This document shows, in pieces, positions 37,549 through 46,091 of a stretch of 64,000 nt of DNA (positions within the stretch are counted from its first letter, which is position 1; every line of letters starts with the position of its first letter). Made by a program: the position numbers and the translations under genes. Under the pieces are notes generated by a model. It did not search any database. It saw only the letters and a list, made by a program, of their open reading frames with translations, and was not told where the DNA came from. Source of the DNA: Arenibacter sp041392165 (GTDB lineage: Bacteria; Bacteroidota; Bacteroidia; Flavobacteriales; Flavobacteriaceae); contig JAWKMN010000003.1 of assembly GCA_041392165.1 (NCBI GenBank), positions 248,001-312,000 of the forward strand, in the 5' to 3' direction.

Positions 37549-37979
37549 CCTTCAAATGATTTTAGTAATGCAATATATTCTTTAGCGCTTATATTTTCAT
37601 ATCCGGTTTGGCCCAAAATATGGCCATTGGCATCCAAAACCAACACCAAGGGAAAATATCCGTTTTTATTATATTTTTCGGCAAGTTGGGCGTTTTTGTT
37701 TCGTTGGTCCTCTGGGAGTTGGTTGGCTTTTTTTCTAGGAAAATCCGCCCTGAGCATGGTCCAATGGTCTTTGGCAAATTCCTGAAATTCCTTGGACTGC
37801 CAAACATTCCTGTCCAGTTTAATGCAGGGGGCGCACCAATCGGAACCGGAAAAGACCAAAACTATATTCTGATGACTTTGTTTGGCCAGGGCAGCTGCGT
37901 CCGACCAATTGCTTTCCCATTTTTGTGCAGATAGGAAATTTGACAAAAATAGTGCCATTAGTAAAGTCCACTTCTTCAT
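37545..37979 (-). CDS. Exported thioredoxin-family protein
   Basis: 144 residues; signal peptide MKKWTLLMALFLSNFLSAQ, then a thioredoxin fold with active site C49-A-P-C52 (GSDWCAPCIKLD) and the cis-Pro region GYFPLVLVLDANG near 108. The WCxPC plus DANG/ISAKEYI pattern is of the periplasmic DUF255/thioredoxin_7-like type. It is first in the thioredoxin-apbE-DUF4266-DUF3570 operon, and probably keeps the DUF4266 C-G-C cysteines or another exported partner in a given redox state. A metalloregulator-like palindrome lies 48 bp upstream. Confidence 0.9.
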   Translation of the reverse strand: MKKWTLLMALFLSNFLSAQKWESNWSDAAALAKQSHQNIVLVFSGSDWCAPCIKLDRNVWQSKEFQEFAKDHWTMLRADFPRKKANQLPEDQRNKNAQLAEKYNKNGYFPLVLVLDANGHILGQTGYENISAKEYIALLKSFEG

Positions 37980-37997
37980 AATGGAAGGTTTAAAACA

Positions 37998-38005
37998 TAA
38001 AGGTA
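37998..38005 (-). promoter_or_regulatory. Candidate -7 box of the thioredoxin-apbE operon
   Basis: On the minus strand it reads TACCTTTA, seven of eight matches to TAnnTTTG, 18 bp before the thioredoxin start codon. The palindrome at 38027-38042 would cover the region just upstream of the -33 position. Confidence 0.4.
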
Positions 38006-38026
38006 TCGCTTTTGGGCATATCAGTG

Positions 38027-38042
38027 CATGATAATTATCATG
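38027..38042. promoter_or_regulatory. Fur/metalloregulator-like palindrome
   Basis: CATGATAATTATCATG, a perfect 16-bp palindrome. It contains ATGATAATTATCAT, closely resembling Fur-family boxes (TGATAATnATTATCA). Its location, 48 bp upstream of the first gene of the operon, fits a metal-responsive operator. The regulator itself is not in the window. Confidence 0.55.
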
Positions 38043-38132
38043 TACAATTTGTCGGACATCGGCTAATTCCTTACATCATTATATGCATTATAATCTTGTA
38101 ATAGAGAAATTTATGTATAAGGGAAAAGTCAA

Positions 38133-39050
38133 TTATCGTTTTATGTTATTTAGCCATCCTACCCATTGATCGGTCCATGTGGCCAGATGCGGATCCTTTA
38201 GGCCCAAGGCAAAACCGTGCCCCCCTGTTGGATAGATGTGCATTTCAGCGGCAACCTTATTCTTCAAAAGCGCCGTATAGAATAGAAGACTGTTATCTAC
38301 GGGAACAGCGGTATCGTCCGTGGCATGAACCAAAAAAGTGGGAGGGGTATCGGCGGTAACCTGTAATTCGTTGGAGAAATGATCCAATATTTTTTGGGAA
38401 GGGTTTTCTCCCAATAGGTTTTTTCTGGAACCACCGTGGGTATTGGGTTCCCCCATCGTGATTACCGGATAGGCCAAGGTCATAAAATCCGGACGGGCAC
38501 TCAGTTGGTCAATGGTATCCTGTTTGGGGTACACTTCTTCATTGAAGTGGGTGCCCAAGGTAGAGGCCAAATGTCCTCCGGCAGAAAAGCCTATGATGCC
38601 GATGTTTTTAGGGTCAATATTCCATTCGGGGGCCTTGTGACGCACGGTCCTCATGGCGCGTTGTGCATCCTGTAGAGGTACTGTATGTCTGTTTGTTTGG
38701 GATTTTGCACTGGGCAAACGATATTTTACCACAATGCCCGCAATGCCCTTGGAATTTAACAATTTTGCAAAATCGGTCCCCTCCCAGTCATAGGCCAGAA
38801 TACCGTAACCACCACCTGGAAAAATTAATACCGCCTGTCCTGTAGCATTCTTTTTGGAAGGCAGGTATACTTCCAATTGAGGTACTTGTACCTTGGCGAT
38901 CCTCACAATATCCGTACTTATCACCTCCTCTTTTTCGTTGGTTTTTATAGCATTGGGAATGTTGCCGGGCCAAAGGGGAAGAACGGTGTTTTGTGCGAAA
39001 GTGGTCATAATAAACAAACAGCTAAAAAAGAAACAAATTGGTTTCATCAT
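38133..39050 (-). CDS. Exported alpha/beta-hydrolase (BD-FAE / acetyl-xylan esterase-like)
   Basis: 305 residues with a signal peptide (cleavage near TTFAQ). The fold shows the oxyanion segment FPGGGYGILAYDWEG at 78-91, nucleophile S156 in GFSAGGH, the acid in VHATDDTAVP near 253 and the catalytic His in GGHGFALG near 285. This subgroup removes acetyl or feruloyl groups from polysaccharides. It is at the downstream end of a run of degradative genes on the minus strand, although a 464-bp gap and a repeat separate it from pafA. Confidence 0.88.
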   Translation of the reverse strand: MMKPICFFFSCLFIMTTFAQNTVLPLWPGNIPNAIKTNEKEEVISTDIVRIAKVQVPQLEVYLPSKKNATGQAVLIFPGGGYGILAYDWEGTDFAKLLNSKGIAGIVVKYRLPSAKSQTNRHTVPLQDAQRAMRTVRHKAPEWNIDPKNIGIIGFSAGGHLASTLGTHFNEEVYPKQDTIDQLSARPDFMTLAYPVITMGEPNTHGGSRKNLLGENPSQKILDHFSNELQVTADTPPTFLVHATDDTAVPVDNSLLFYTALLKNKVAAEMHIYPTGGHGFALGLKDPHLATWTDQWVGWLNNIKR

Positions 39051-39392
39051 AATTTTTGAATAGGTTGATATGGATAAAGATAGAAAATATCAATGAACAG
39101 GAAGGTTAATGTTTTGTCGGGCTTTTCCCATCTCCATAAAAGAATTGTTTTATGCGATTTTTTGCCAGTTTAGAAGATTTTTGTAATGCCTAAATGTTAT
39201 TAAAAAATAAAGTATTGATGCTAAATAATTATCAAGTTTAAATAAAATGCTGATATCAAGCATATTGTGATAATCGTTCAACCTGTCTTCCGATAGGTGT
39301 GGTATATTTCGAAGTGACCTCTCCCATCAGCTCGAACGGCGGAAAGGAGTAGGAATCGAAGATTCTGTGTGGCTATATCCAAGTTTTATACC
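39051..39392. other. Non-coding region between the esterase and repeat copy B
   Basis: About 340 bp, A+T-rich, containing the esterase promoter region. I see no strong promoter match and no gene. Confidence 0.45.
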
Positions 39393-39522
39393 AGTAAACT
39401 ACCTCGGGGCAATCCTGATAGCTATCGGGACACGAGGCATTGAAATGAAATTCAAGTTTGATTTCGAAGCAAGCGTCGGAGCACCTGCCTGCGGTAGGCA
39501 GGTTTAAATCTCGATTATTGAG
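39393..39522 (-). repeat. Intergenic repeat family 1, copy B (longest form, two inserts)
   Basis: 130 bp, reverse orientation to copies A and C. It contains both optional modules: a 19-bp palindrome (39484-39502, CCTGCCT/AGGCAGG arms) cleanly inserted relative to A and C, and an 18-bp palindrome (39413-39430) with one mismatch. Its start CTCAATAATCGAG overlaps the last codons and the TAA stop of the pafA-like gene. Confidence 0.9.
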
Positions 39523-41143
39523 TAAAAAGCTCGGAAATAGGCCTTCCAATACAGGTGTTGGGGAATTTTATGTTCAGCATTACAGCAATACTGGGGGCAA
39601 TATCTGTAATATTATACCGGTTTACGGTTTCACCTTTTGGAATATTGCCCCCATACCACAATATAGGTACATGGGTATCGTAATTGTAGGGCGAACCGTG
39701 AGTGGTTCCGTAATCCATAGGGCTTGACCAAAAAATGGGTTCGTAAACAACCACAATATCTCCGGACAGTTTATTGTTATAGCCCAATTGTACCATCGCC
39801 CCAATTTTCTCCGTATAATTTAGATGTTTAAGATCATCGCCGTAGTAGACTTGCGCAACACCATCCATTTCGTATAAATCCGCAACTATTTCTTGCTCAA
39901 TCTTTTTTATATCCAAATTTTTTCTGCGCAGTACTTCCTTATCCAGATAAATTTGTTGGTTTTTAAAACTGAGTACCACATCTGTAAGGCCATAATTTTT
40001 GTTGAGTTTGGTAGTTAATTCATCATACACTTTAGAATTGATGCCTATAGGAACTTTATTTTCGGCTAAAAACTTTGGAGTATCCGAGCCTCCATGATCT
40101 GCGGTGAGAAACAAGGTATATCGATCCTTTCCTACCAGATGGTCCAATGTAGAGAGCAAATGGGCAATATCACGGTCCAGTTTAAGATAAATATCTTGGA
40201 CTTCAATGGATTGTGGGCCAAATCTGTGGCCTACTACATCGGAGCTGGAGAAGCTTATTGCCAAAAAGTCGGTGGTGGAAGTTTGTCCCAAAGCTTCCTT
40301 TTTTAGGGCCTGTTCCGCCAATTGTCTTGTTATGGTATTGCCGTGGGGGGTCCTGCTCAAAAGACCGTATTTTTCTTTTCTTGGAAGCTTTTTTAGGTCA
40401 TAGGGGAATATGGGCCTTTTTATGCCCGGAAATCCTTCTTCATAGGGGTGATCATCTCCATTACTTTCATTATAGGCTGCTATTGGTAAAAGGGAATGCC
40501 AGCCCAGTTTTAAAAGCGAATCCACTTTTTTTGATGCATTAAAATCCACCACCCACTCCGGAAGCTTAGGAGTGTAGTAAGAGCTGGTTATAAAACTTCC
40601 GGTTTGGCCATCGAACCAAAACGCCCCATCGGCCATATGGCCACCGGGTAAAATGGAACCTCGGTCTTTTAATGAAATACTGATTACCTTGGATTTGCCA
40701 TTGGTTGAAATTTGAAGTTCATCCGTTATAGTGGTGCCCTTGAGCTTGTGCGGTGACTTTTCCCCATTGGCAGAGGTGCTTCCTATAGTCTTTACCGAAC
40801 CGTCATCCACATTGCCCACTATCTTTTTGTCGTTTCTACTGTACCAGGAATTGGAAATAATGCCGTGGTATCTTGGGGTACTTCCCGTATATATGGAAGC
40901 ATGGCCCGGAGCCGTTGTGGTAGGGACATAGTTGTAATGTGCATTTTTTACGACAAAGCCCTGGTTCAACAATCTTTTAAATCCGCCTTCCCCAAATTTA
41001 TCATAATACCTATAGAGGTATTCCTGACGCATTTGGTCAACAATTATGCCTACCACCAGCTTTGGTTTTTCTTTGGATGCCTGTGAGGATGATCGGTTTA
41101 CAGCGAAGAATATCAAACAAAAAATTAAAATATTTCTATACAT
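39515..41143 (-). CDS. PafA-type alkaline phosphatase / phosphodiesterase
   Basis: 542 residues with a signal peptide (cleavage near RSSSQ). Alkaline-phosphatase superfamily with a Thr nucleophile in the segment YVPTTTAPGHASIYTG at 72-87, first metal Asp in GIIVDQMRQ at 32-40, and ligands in TADHGGSD near 350. PafA-like enzymes are Ca2+-independent phosphatases or phosphodiesterases of Bacteroidota that release phosphate from phosphomonoesters; the possibility of a related sulfatase-like specificity is low because no Cys/Ser formylglycine motif is present. The stop codon lies inside family 1 repeat copy B, so the repeat provides the final residues (FTQ-stop). Confidence 0.9.
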   Translation of the reverse strand: MYRNILIFCLIFFAVNRSSSQASKEKPKLVVGIIVDQMRQEYLYRYYDKFGEGGFKRLLNQGFVVKNAHYNYVPTTTAPGHASIYTGSTPRYHGIISNSWYSRNDKKIVGNVDDGSVKTIGSTSANGEKSPHKLKGTTITDELQISTNGKSKVISISLKDRGSILPGGHMADGAFWFDGQTGSFITSSYYTPKLPEWVVDFNASKKVDSLLKLGWHSLLPIAAYNESNGDDHPYEEGFPGIKRPIFPYDLKKLPRKEKYGLLSRTPHGNTITRQLAEQALKKEALGQTSTTDFLAISFSSSDVVGHRFGPQSIEVQDIYLKLDRDIAHLLSTLDHLVGKDRYTLFLTADHGGSDTPKFLAENKVPIGINSKVYDELTTKLNKNYGLTDVVLSFKNQQIYLDKEVLRRKNLDIKKIEQEIVADLYEMDGVAQVYYGDDLKHLNYTEKIGAMVQLGYNNKLSGDIVVVYEPIFWSSPMDYGTTHGSPYNYDTHVPILWYGGNIPKGETVNRYNITDIAPSIAVMLNIKFPNTCIGRPISELFTQ

Positions 41144-41155
41144 AATTAACGGTCC

Positions 41156-41248
41156 TTATAATTTAGAGGTTTCCAATTGTTGGGCATAGGAACCAAGCCT
41201 TAATAATATTACGTTGGGGAGGGCCAATATCCATTTTAATCGTTTCAT
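41156..41248 (-). other. Possible signal-peptide remnant upstream of the phosphatase gene
   Basis: A 30-codon frame begins MKRLKWILALPNVILLRLGS and continues YAQQ before a stop 12 bp ahead of the pafA-like start. It looks like a Sec signal peptide with an AQQ cleavage site and almost no mature protein, so it may be the 5' stub of a lost secreted gene or a leader peptide. Evidence is composition only. Confidence 0.25.
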
Positions 41249-41593
41249 GGAATCAATTTTACGATCAGTTGGGTTGTTGATTGGAGGTAATCACCAAACA
41301 TCAAAATAATATATAATTTTTTGATATCCCAACGGAGTATTTGGGATTGTTCAATTAGTTAATGAAATGTTAATATGGAATGTTGGTATATTCCATAAGG
41401 TTTTTAAGGGAAAGTTATTGGTAGTTTATACTGTGGACAAGTATTGTTTTAACATAATTTTATAATTCGGGTCATATGAATCAATAGGTTTTGGTTTCTT
41501 CCCTATAATTTTCCGGGGCCTTGTTTTGTAGAGACAGTTTCTTCATTTGTTGCCCTATGGCAACTCATTTCAAAGTGATTTCTCCGGTTATTT
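41249..41593. other. Non-coding region upstream of the phosphatase gene
   Basis: About 345 bp, A+T-rich, between the beta-helix gene stop and the small frame at 41248. I see no gene, convincing promoter or terminator. Confidence 0.45.
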
Positions 41594-43477
41594 CTAGGGA
41601 GATTTTTTTAGGACAGGGGCCGGATTCCGGTAATTTGATAGGGCCTTTTTTAACGCATCTTTATACTCTTGGTTATCCGTACTTATTTCCTGGTTTCCTT
41701 CTTGGTAAATATCTTCGGTTAGGGTATTGTTATAGGCAATACTAGGGGTATTTCCATTGGAAAATAGATAATTGTTCCTCACCACATTGGTTGAGGCCCT
41801 ATGGAAGCGGAGCGGAGATTTGGCAATATTGTAGATTAGATTGTTTTCCACCATTACATTTTTGCTGCCTTCATCAAGGAACATTCCATTGCTTTCGGCC
41901 CTCCCGGCATTCACGGAAATATCGTGAATAAGGTTGCGGACCAATTTACTTCCCGGTTGGAGGCCCAACATGTAAATTCCGCCACCATCACTTAGGGTCT
42001 GCATTACATGATGGATGTGATTTTCCGCAATGGTATTGTCCCTACAGGGGGTAGGCTGTGGGCTCCACATCCAACCAATGGACATACCGGTATAGGGCAG
42101 ATTGTAAATATGGTTGTTTCTAAGCTGTGTTTCCGAGGTTAGGCCGCACCAGATTCCAACAGCACCGTAGAATTGCACCCCACATTCTGAAATGTCGCTG
42201 TCTTGCACCTTGTTTCCCGTGGCTGCATGTTCCGGGGCAATTTTCCACCAGGGTTTTCCGGAGACCGATCGATCTTGCCCTTCACCGATCATTATTCCGT
42301 TACCGGAAATATCCCAAAGGGAGCATTTTTTTATGGTACAATGGCTACTGCCCGTTCCCAACCAGATACCGCTTCCTCCCAAGGAGGAGAATTTACAATT
42401 TTCAAATTTGATATTTTTGGCCCATCTGGTACTGATGGCTGCCGGGACTGCCGCCCATCCTTTTTCGTTCCCTCTGGGATCAAAATGGCAGGCCTGGATA
42501 CCCGCATATATTTTGTTGGGGATATTATATCTGCAATGTTTAAAACTAATCCCATCAAAACTAATATTGGATATGGGTTCCTGTTCCGTACCCTCCAAAA
42601 GTACCAAGGATTGCGCAACGGGTACTTCTACCGTGAGTTGCAATGGGTCCTTGTCCGGGGGTAGTTTAAGGTATAGCTTGGACATTTCGGAATCCAGATA
42701 CCATTCATAATCCATGTCCAAAAATTCAATGGCATTTTCTAGGTAATAACGTGGATCGGGTTCCCAATTATCAAGATTAAAAAAATCCAATCCTTTTGCC
42801 CCTATCCAATCCACAGCAGAAATAGTGTGGGTTTCCAATACTATATTTTTAACAGGGATTCTGGTTATGGACCAATCGTGCAATACGACGAGTTCTACCT
42901 CATTGGGATTTCCGGGAACGGGAAAATCTTCGGGATGAAAAGTAAAATTGGTTCGCCTGTCCGCCCCTACCTGCTTTACCCTCAAATATGTTTTGTTGGG
43001 ATGTCTTGCCCTAACGGCACGCTTGTCCTGTACGAACAGCTCTCGGAATTGACCAATATCATTGGGAATATTGGCCGCCCACATCCCCTTTCCCAAGGAA
43101 GTCCAGTCATTAATGGCTACAGATCCGGATATTATAGGGGCAGAGCCTTCTATCGATCTGAATTCAATGGAAACCTTGCCCTTATTTGTCCCGGAATCAA
43201 TTTTGATGGGACGGGTTATCCTATATGTACCGTCATTTAGCCAAATGATACATTTTTGTTGGGTATTGGAAGTTGTGTGCCCCAATTGTTCTGTAGCCTT
43301 ATGAAGGGTTCTAAGGGGTTTGTCGGACGTTCCGGGGTTGGTATCGGATCCAAGGGGAGAAACATAGATTTCCTTTATCTGTTGTGCTATGGAGCAATCC
43401 ATTTGGAGAACGAAAGCGACCGCAATCAGCATTGCCAGATATTTTCTACGATACATTCCTTTTATTGATTTCATCAT
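41594..43477 (-). CDS. Right-handed parallel beta-helix glycosidase, GH141-like
   Basis: 627 residues with a signal peptide (cleavage near CSIAQ). The opening EIYVSPLGSDTNPGTSDKPL is the standard start of secreted pectate-lyase-fold enzymes. Several helix rungs are visible from about 320: IKFENCKFSSLGGSGIWLG, HCTIKKCSLWDISGNGIMIG, TQLRNNHIYNLPYTGMSIGW. The Asp-rich rung LSDGGGIYMLG near 495 resembles the active-site region of GH141 (alpha-L-fucosidase/xylanase fold). Family assignment beyond beta-helix is tentative. It is downstream of the GH95-like gene, with a 161-bp inverted-repeat element in between. Confidence 0.8.
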   Translation of the reverse strand: MMKSIKGMYRRKYLAMLIAVAFVLQMDCSIAQQIKEIYVSPLGSDTNPGTSDKPLRTLHKATEQLGHTTSNTQQKCIIWLNDGTYRITRPIKIDSGTNKGKVSIEFRSIEGSAPIISGSVAINDWTSLGKGMWAANIPNDIGQFRELFVQDKRAVRARHPNKTYLRVKQVGADRRTNFTFHPEDFPVPGNPNEVELVVLHDWSITRIPVKNIVLETHTISAVDWIGAKGLDFFNLDNWEPDPRYYLENAIEFLDMDYEWYLDSEMSKLYLKLPPDKDPLQLTVEVPVAQSLVLLEGTEQEPISNISFDGISFKHCRYNIPNKIYAGIQACHFDPRGNEKGWAAVPAAISTRWAKNIKFENCKFSSLGGSGIWLGTGSSHCTIKKCSLWDISGNGIMIGEGQDRSVSGKPWWKIAPEHAATGNKVQDSDISECGVQFYGAVGIWCGLTSETQLRNNHIYNLPYTGMSIGWMWSPQPTPCRDNTIAENHIHHVMQTLSDGGGIYMLGLQPGSKLVRNLIHDISVNAGRAESNGMFLDEGSKNVMVENNLIYNIAKSPLRFHRASTNVVRNNYLFSNGNTPSIAYNNTLTEDIYQEGNQEISTDNQEYKDALKKALSNYRNPAPVLKKSP

Positions 43478-43564
43478 CTTTGATATAGGTTCCCGTTGAA
43501 AATCCGATTACTGTTGGGTTGTCTTTTTTAGGTTGTAGGAGCGTGCCATTTTTTATATGTTGCC

Positions 43565-43725
43565 AGTGTCAAGTTAAGTATAATCTATCGCCCCAAGTCT
43601 TGTTCTTTTTCACCGACCCAGCGTTAAAAAATGATTCCGTAGCTATGGCTATGCAATAATTTTTTGCCTCGGCCCGACAAAAAATATCGGCGATTTAACC
43701 GACATCCTATACTTAACTTGACACT
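43565..43725. mobile_element. MITE-like element with perfect 18-bp terminal inverted repeats
   Basis: The left end AGTGTCAAGTTAAGTATA (43565-43582) is exactly repeated in inverted orientation at 43708-43725. The 161-bp unit has no coding capacity and an internal stem around 43630-43670 (TTAAAAAATGATT / AATAATTTTTT). No clear target-site duplication can be seen. This pattern is typical of a miniature inverted-repeat element mobilised by a transposase elsewhere. Confidence 0.75.
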
Positions 43726-43776
43726 ACAATATCGTTATTTTTTTCCATAGTGCTTTAATAGAAGCTTGGTAGAGGC

Positions 43777-46074
43777 TTATGGGGTTAACCAAATTTCCTG
43801 TCCGGGGCGTGTTTGGAGGATCAATATATCTCCTTGCCAGGTATGTTCCATTCCATTTTCAATGGATAATTCCATGTTTGGGAAGGGATTTTTTAACTGT
43901 AATTCCCCACCCTTTTCCGAAAAAATCTTTACCCATTTCAATTTTCCATTTTGTTTTTGGGCGGAAAACAGAAAGGCTCCTTCTGTCCGTAGTTGGCCAA
44001 AGCCCACATTATTCCATTCTTTGGGAATGGCCGGGAATAAATGAACTGTACCCGTATGGCTTTGGATCAACATTTCCTGTAAGCCCGCGGCATAGGCAAA
44101 ATTTCCTTCCAATGTAAATGGTCTATAGGTGAAATTGGATTTTCCGGTACCCGATTGGTCCCCATTGACATGAAAACTGTTAGGAAGCACAAAGGAAGTG
44201 GCAAAATCCTTTAATGCCTTTGCCGCTCCTTCCCCGTCAAAGGCCCTGGCCTTTAGGTTGCCCAGCCAGCTGTAGGAGTAGCCTACCCATTGTCCGGTAC
44301 CGGTGTAGTCCAAATTGGCAATGGTCCTGTTCATAATTTCCATATCCTTTTCCCCATGGGAAGGGTCTATGAGTCCCAGTGGGTGAATGGCCATTAAGTG
44401 GGAAAAATGGCGATGCGATTCGTTAAAGGGCATGCTGGGAGAGAACATAAGCCCCTGTTCGTCCACGGCATAGTCCGGCCATTCGTTAAGGCTGGCGTTC
44501 CATTTTTCCGCTTCCTCTTTCAAATCCAGCTCCAAGGCCAGTTCTGCCGCATGGGAATAGGTCCACTTGATCAGGGAGAGGTCAAAATTGGTGATATCGC
44601 CGAACCATGCCTTAGGAGAATTATTATAGATCTCTGGGCTGGAACTTAAGGGAAGTTTTCGTTTGCCATTGGCATCCAAAACCGACAGTTCGTCAAAATG
44701 AACGGCCACTTCCCTGATCCACGGATAGGCTTCGTTTTTAAGAAAATCCCGGTCCATGGAATAGCGCCAGTGCAGATAGAAATGTTGTCCCAGCCATGCC
44801 CCTACGGTAGGACCGAAGGAATATTGGATCCATCCGCCCATGGGTTCTCCGGTCAAGGTAGTGACCCCGGGAACATTGAGTCCGTTGGTTCCGTAGAAAT
44901 CCTTGGTATATTTTTTAAAGGTGGGTTTGTGCCGGACAAGCCAGTCGATAAACCCTTGTTCCAGATCCAAATGGTTACCGGAATAGGTGGGCCAATAACT
45001 TAATTGTGTATTAAGGTCATGGTGGAAATCCCCTTTCCAGGGCGGTAATTTGCCGTTGTCCGCTGTCCATACACTTTGCAGGGATATGGGCGGTGCACCT
45101 TGTCTTGCTGCCGATCCCAATTTGTACATTTCCATATACCATTGGTTTTGTAAAACGGTATCGGGAACACTTATATTGGATTTTTCCCAAAATGATCTCC
45201 ACCAGGCCAGATGACTGTCCAAGGAGGATGTTATTCCTTCTTGCAATGCCTTTGTTACTAGCTGCGTTGCAATTTCCTTTTTTTCAGAATCCGAGGTTTG
45301 CGAGCTGATGCTCCAACTGCCCTGTATTCCCGTTGGGGTAGGTTCCCATTGGGTATGTACCTGAAATTTAAATTTGTCCCATCCCTTTTGATCATAGGTG
45401 ATCATATGGTCTTTTCGGGTAATCTTGCCGCCTTCATAATTCAATCTTCGAAGGTCTTGTCCTGTTACCGGATCGTTGGCGCTTTTCTGTTCCACCGATA
45501 CATAAGCAGGCGGAATCAAGGAGGGGTTTAAATCTCCGTTATGGTTTTCAAAGGTATACCAGCCCAAAGGTTTCGTAGCATGGACAAAGGTTTTAAGTAT
45601 GGCACCGTTCTTCCATGTTACTTCACAAATTGCTTTTTCCAGATTCAGCTTTACCGATGCTATCTCCCCTAATTCTTTTATATCAAATTCCAGGGCAGCA
45701 CCTGGAATTTTTGAGGGTGCGGGTAATTGATCATAAGGAACATCATAACGTTCCTGTACATTTCTATATGTGTCTTTTTCCCATTGCTCTTTTACCCAAT
45801 CAAATCCATAATTCACAAAGTCTAGATTTTCCATGGGTCGGAGGTCCCAAAGATCCGCTCGGTCCAGGGATAATCGAAGTTTTCCATCATTTTGCCAAAC
45901 CAGGGCCCCCACGGTTCCATTGCCCAAGGGAATGGCTTCGTCCCAAGTAGTGGCCAATTTGTTAAAAGTAAGTTTATATTGGGGCATGTGGTCCATTTTT
46001 GCCTTATCCTGTTTGGGACTACAGCCTACAAAGGAGAGCAGGAGGGCCAAAAGGGATATAATTTTAGTCTTCAT
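43777..46074 (-). CDS. GH95-like glycosidase (alpha-L-fucosidase family)
   Basis: 765 residues from the ATG at 46074, which gives a lipoprotein signal SFVGC; an upstream in-frame start is less likely. The N-terminal domain has WDEAIPLGNGTVGALVWQND near 38-57, the GH95 substrate-entry motif. The (alpha/alpha)6 catalytic domain includes SLQSVWTADNGKLPPWKGDF and HHDLNTQLSYWP near 330-365, matching the GH95 NLQG-W...N-E-NYWP region with substitutions, and a late FMPFNESHRHFSHLMAIHPLG near 555. It probably hydrolyses alpha-L-fucose or alpha-L-galactose from algal or pectic glycans. It starts 17 bp after the NPCBM glycosidase, so the two are coupled. Confidence 0.82.
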   Translation of the reverse strand: MKTKIISLLALLLSFVGCSPKQDKAKMDHMPQYKLTFNKLATTWDEAIPLGNGTVGALVWQNDGKLRLSLDRADLWDLRPMENLDFVNYGFDWVKEQWEKDTYRNVQERYDVPYDQLPAPSKIPGAALEFDIKELGEIASVKLNLEKAICEVTWKNGAILKTFVHATKPLGWYTFENHNGDLNPSLIPPAYVSVEQKSANDPVTGQDLRRLNYEGGKITRKDHMITYDQKGWDKFKFQVHTQWEPTPTGIQGSWSISSQTSDSEKKEIATQLVTKALQEGITSSLDSHLAWWRSFWEKSNISVPDTVLQNQWYMEMYKLGSAARQGAPPISLQSVWTADNGKLPPWKGDFHHDLNTQLSYWPTYSGNHLDLEQGFIDWLVRHKPTFKKYTKDFYGTNGLNVPGVTTLTGEPMGGWIQYSFGPTVGAWLGQHFYLHWRYSMDRDFLKNEAYPWIREVAVHFDELSVLDANGKRKLPLSSSPEIYNNSPKAWFGDITNFDLSLIKWTYSHAAELALELDLKEEAEKWNASLNEWPDYAVDEQGLMFSPSMPFNESHRHFSHLMAIHPLGLIDPSHGEKDMEIMNRTIANLDYTGTGQWVGYSYSWLGNLKARAFDGEGAAKALKDFATSFVLPNSFHVNGDQSGTGKSNFTYRPFTLEGNFAYAAGLQEMLIQSHTGTVHLFPAIPKEWNNVGFGQLRTEGAFLFSAQKQNGKLKWVKIFSEKGGELQLKNPFPNMELSIENGMEHTWQGDILILQTRPGQEIWLTP

Positions 46075-46091
46075 AAGTATTGTTTTATTAT

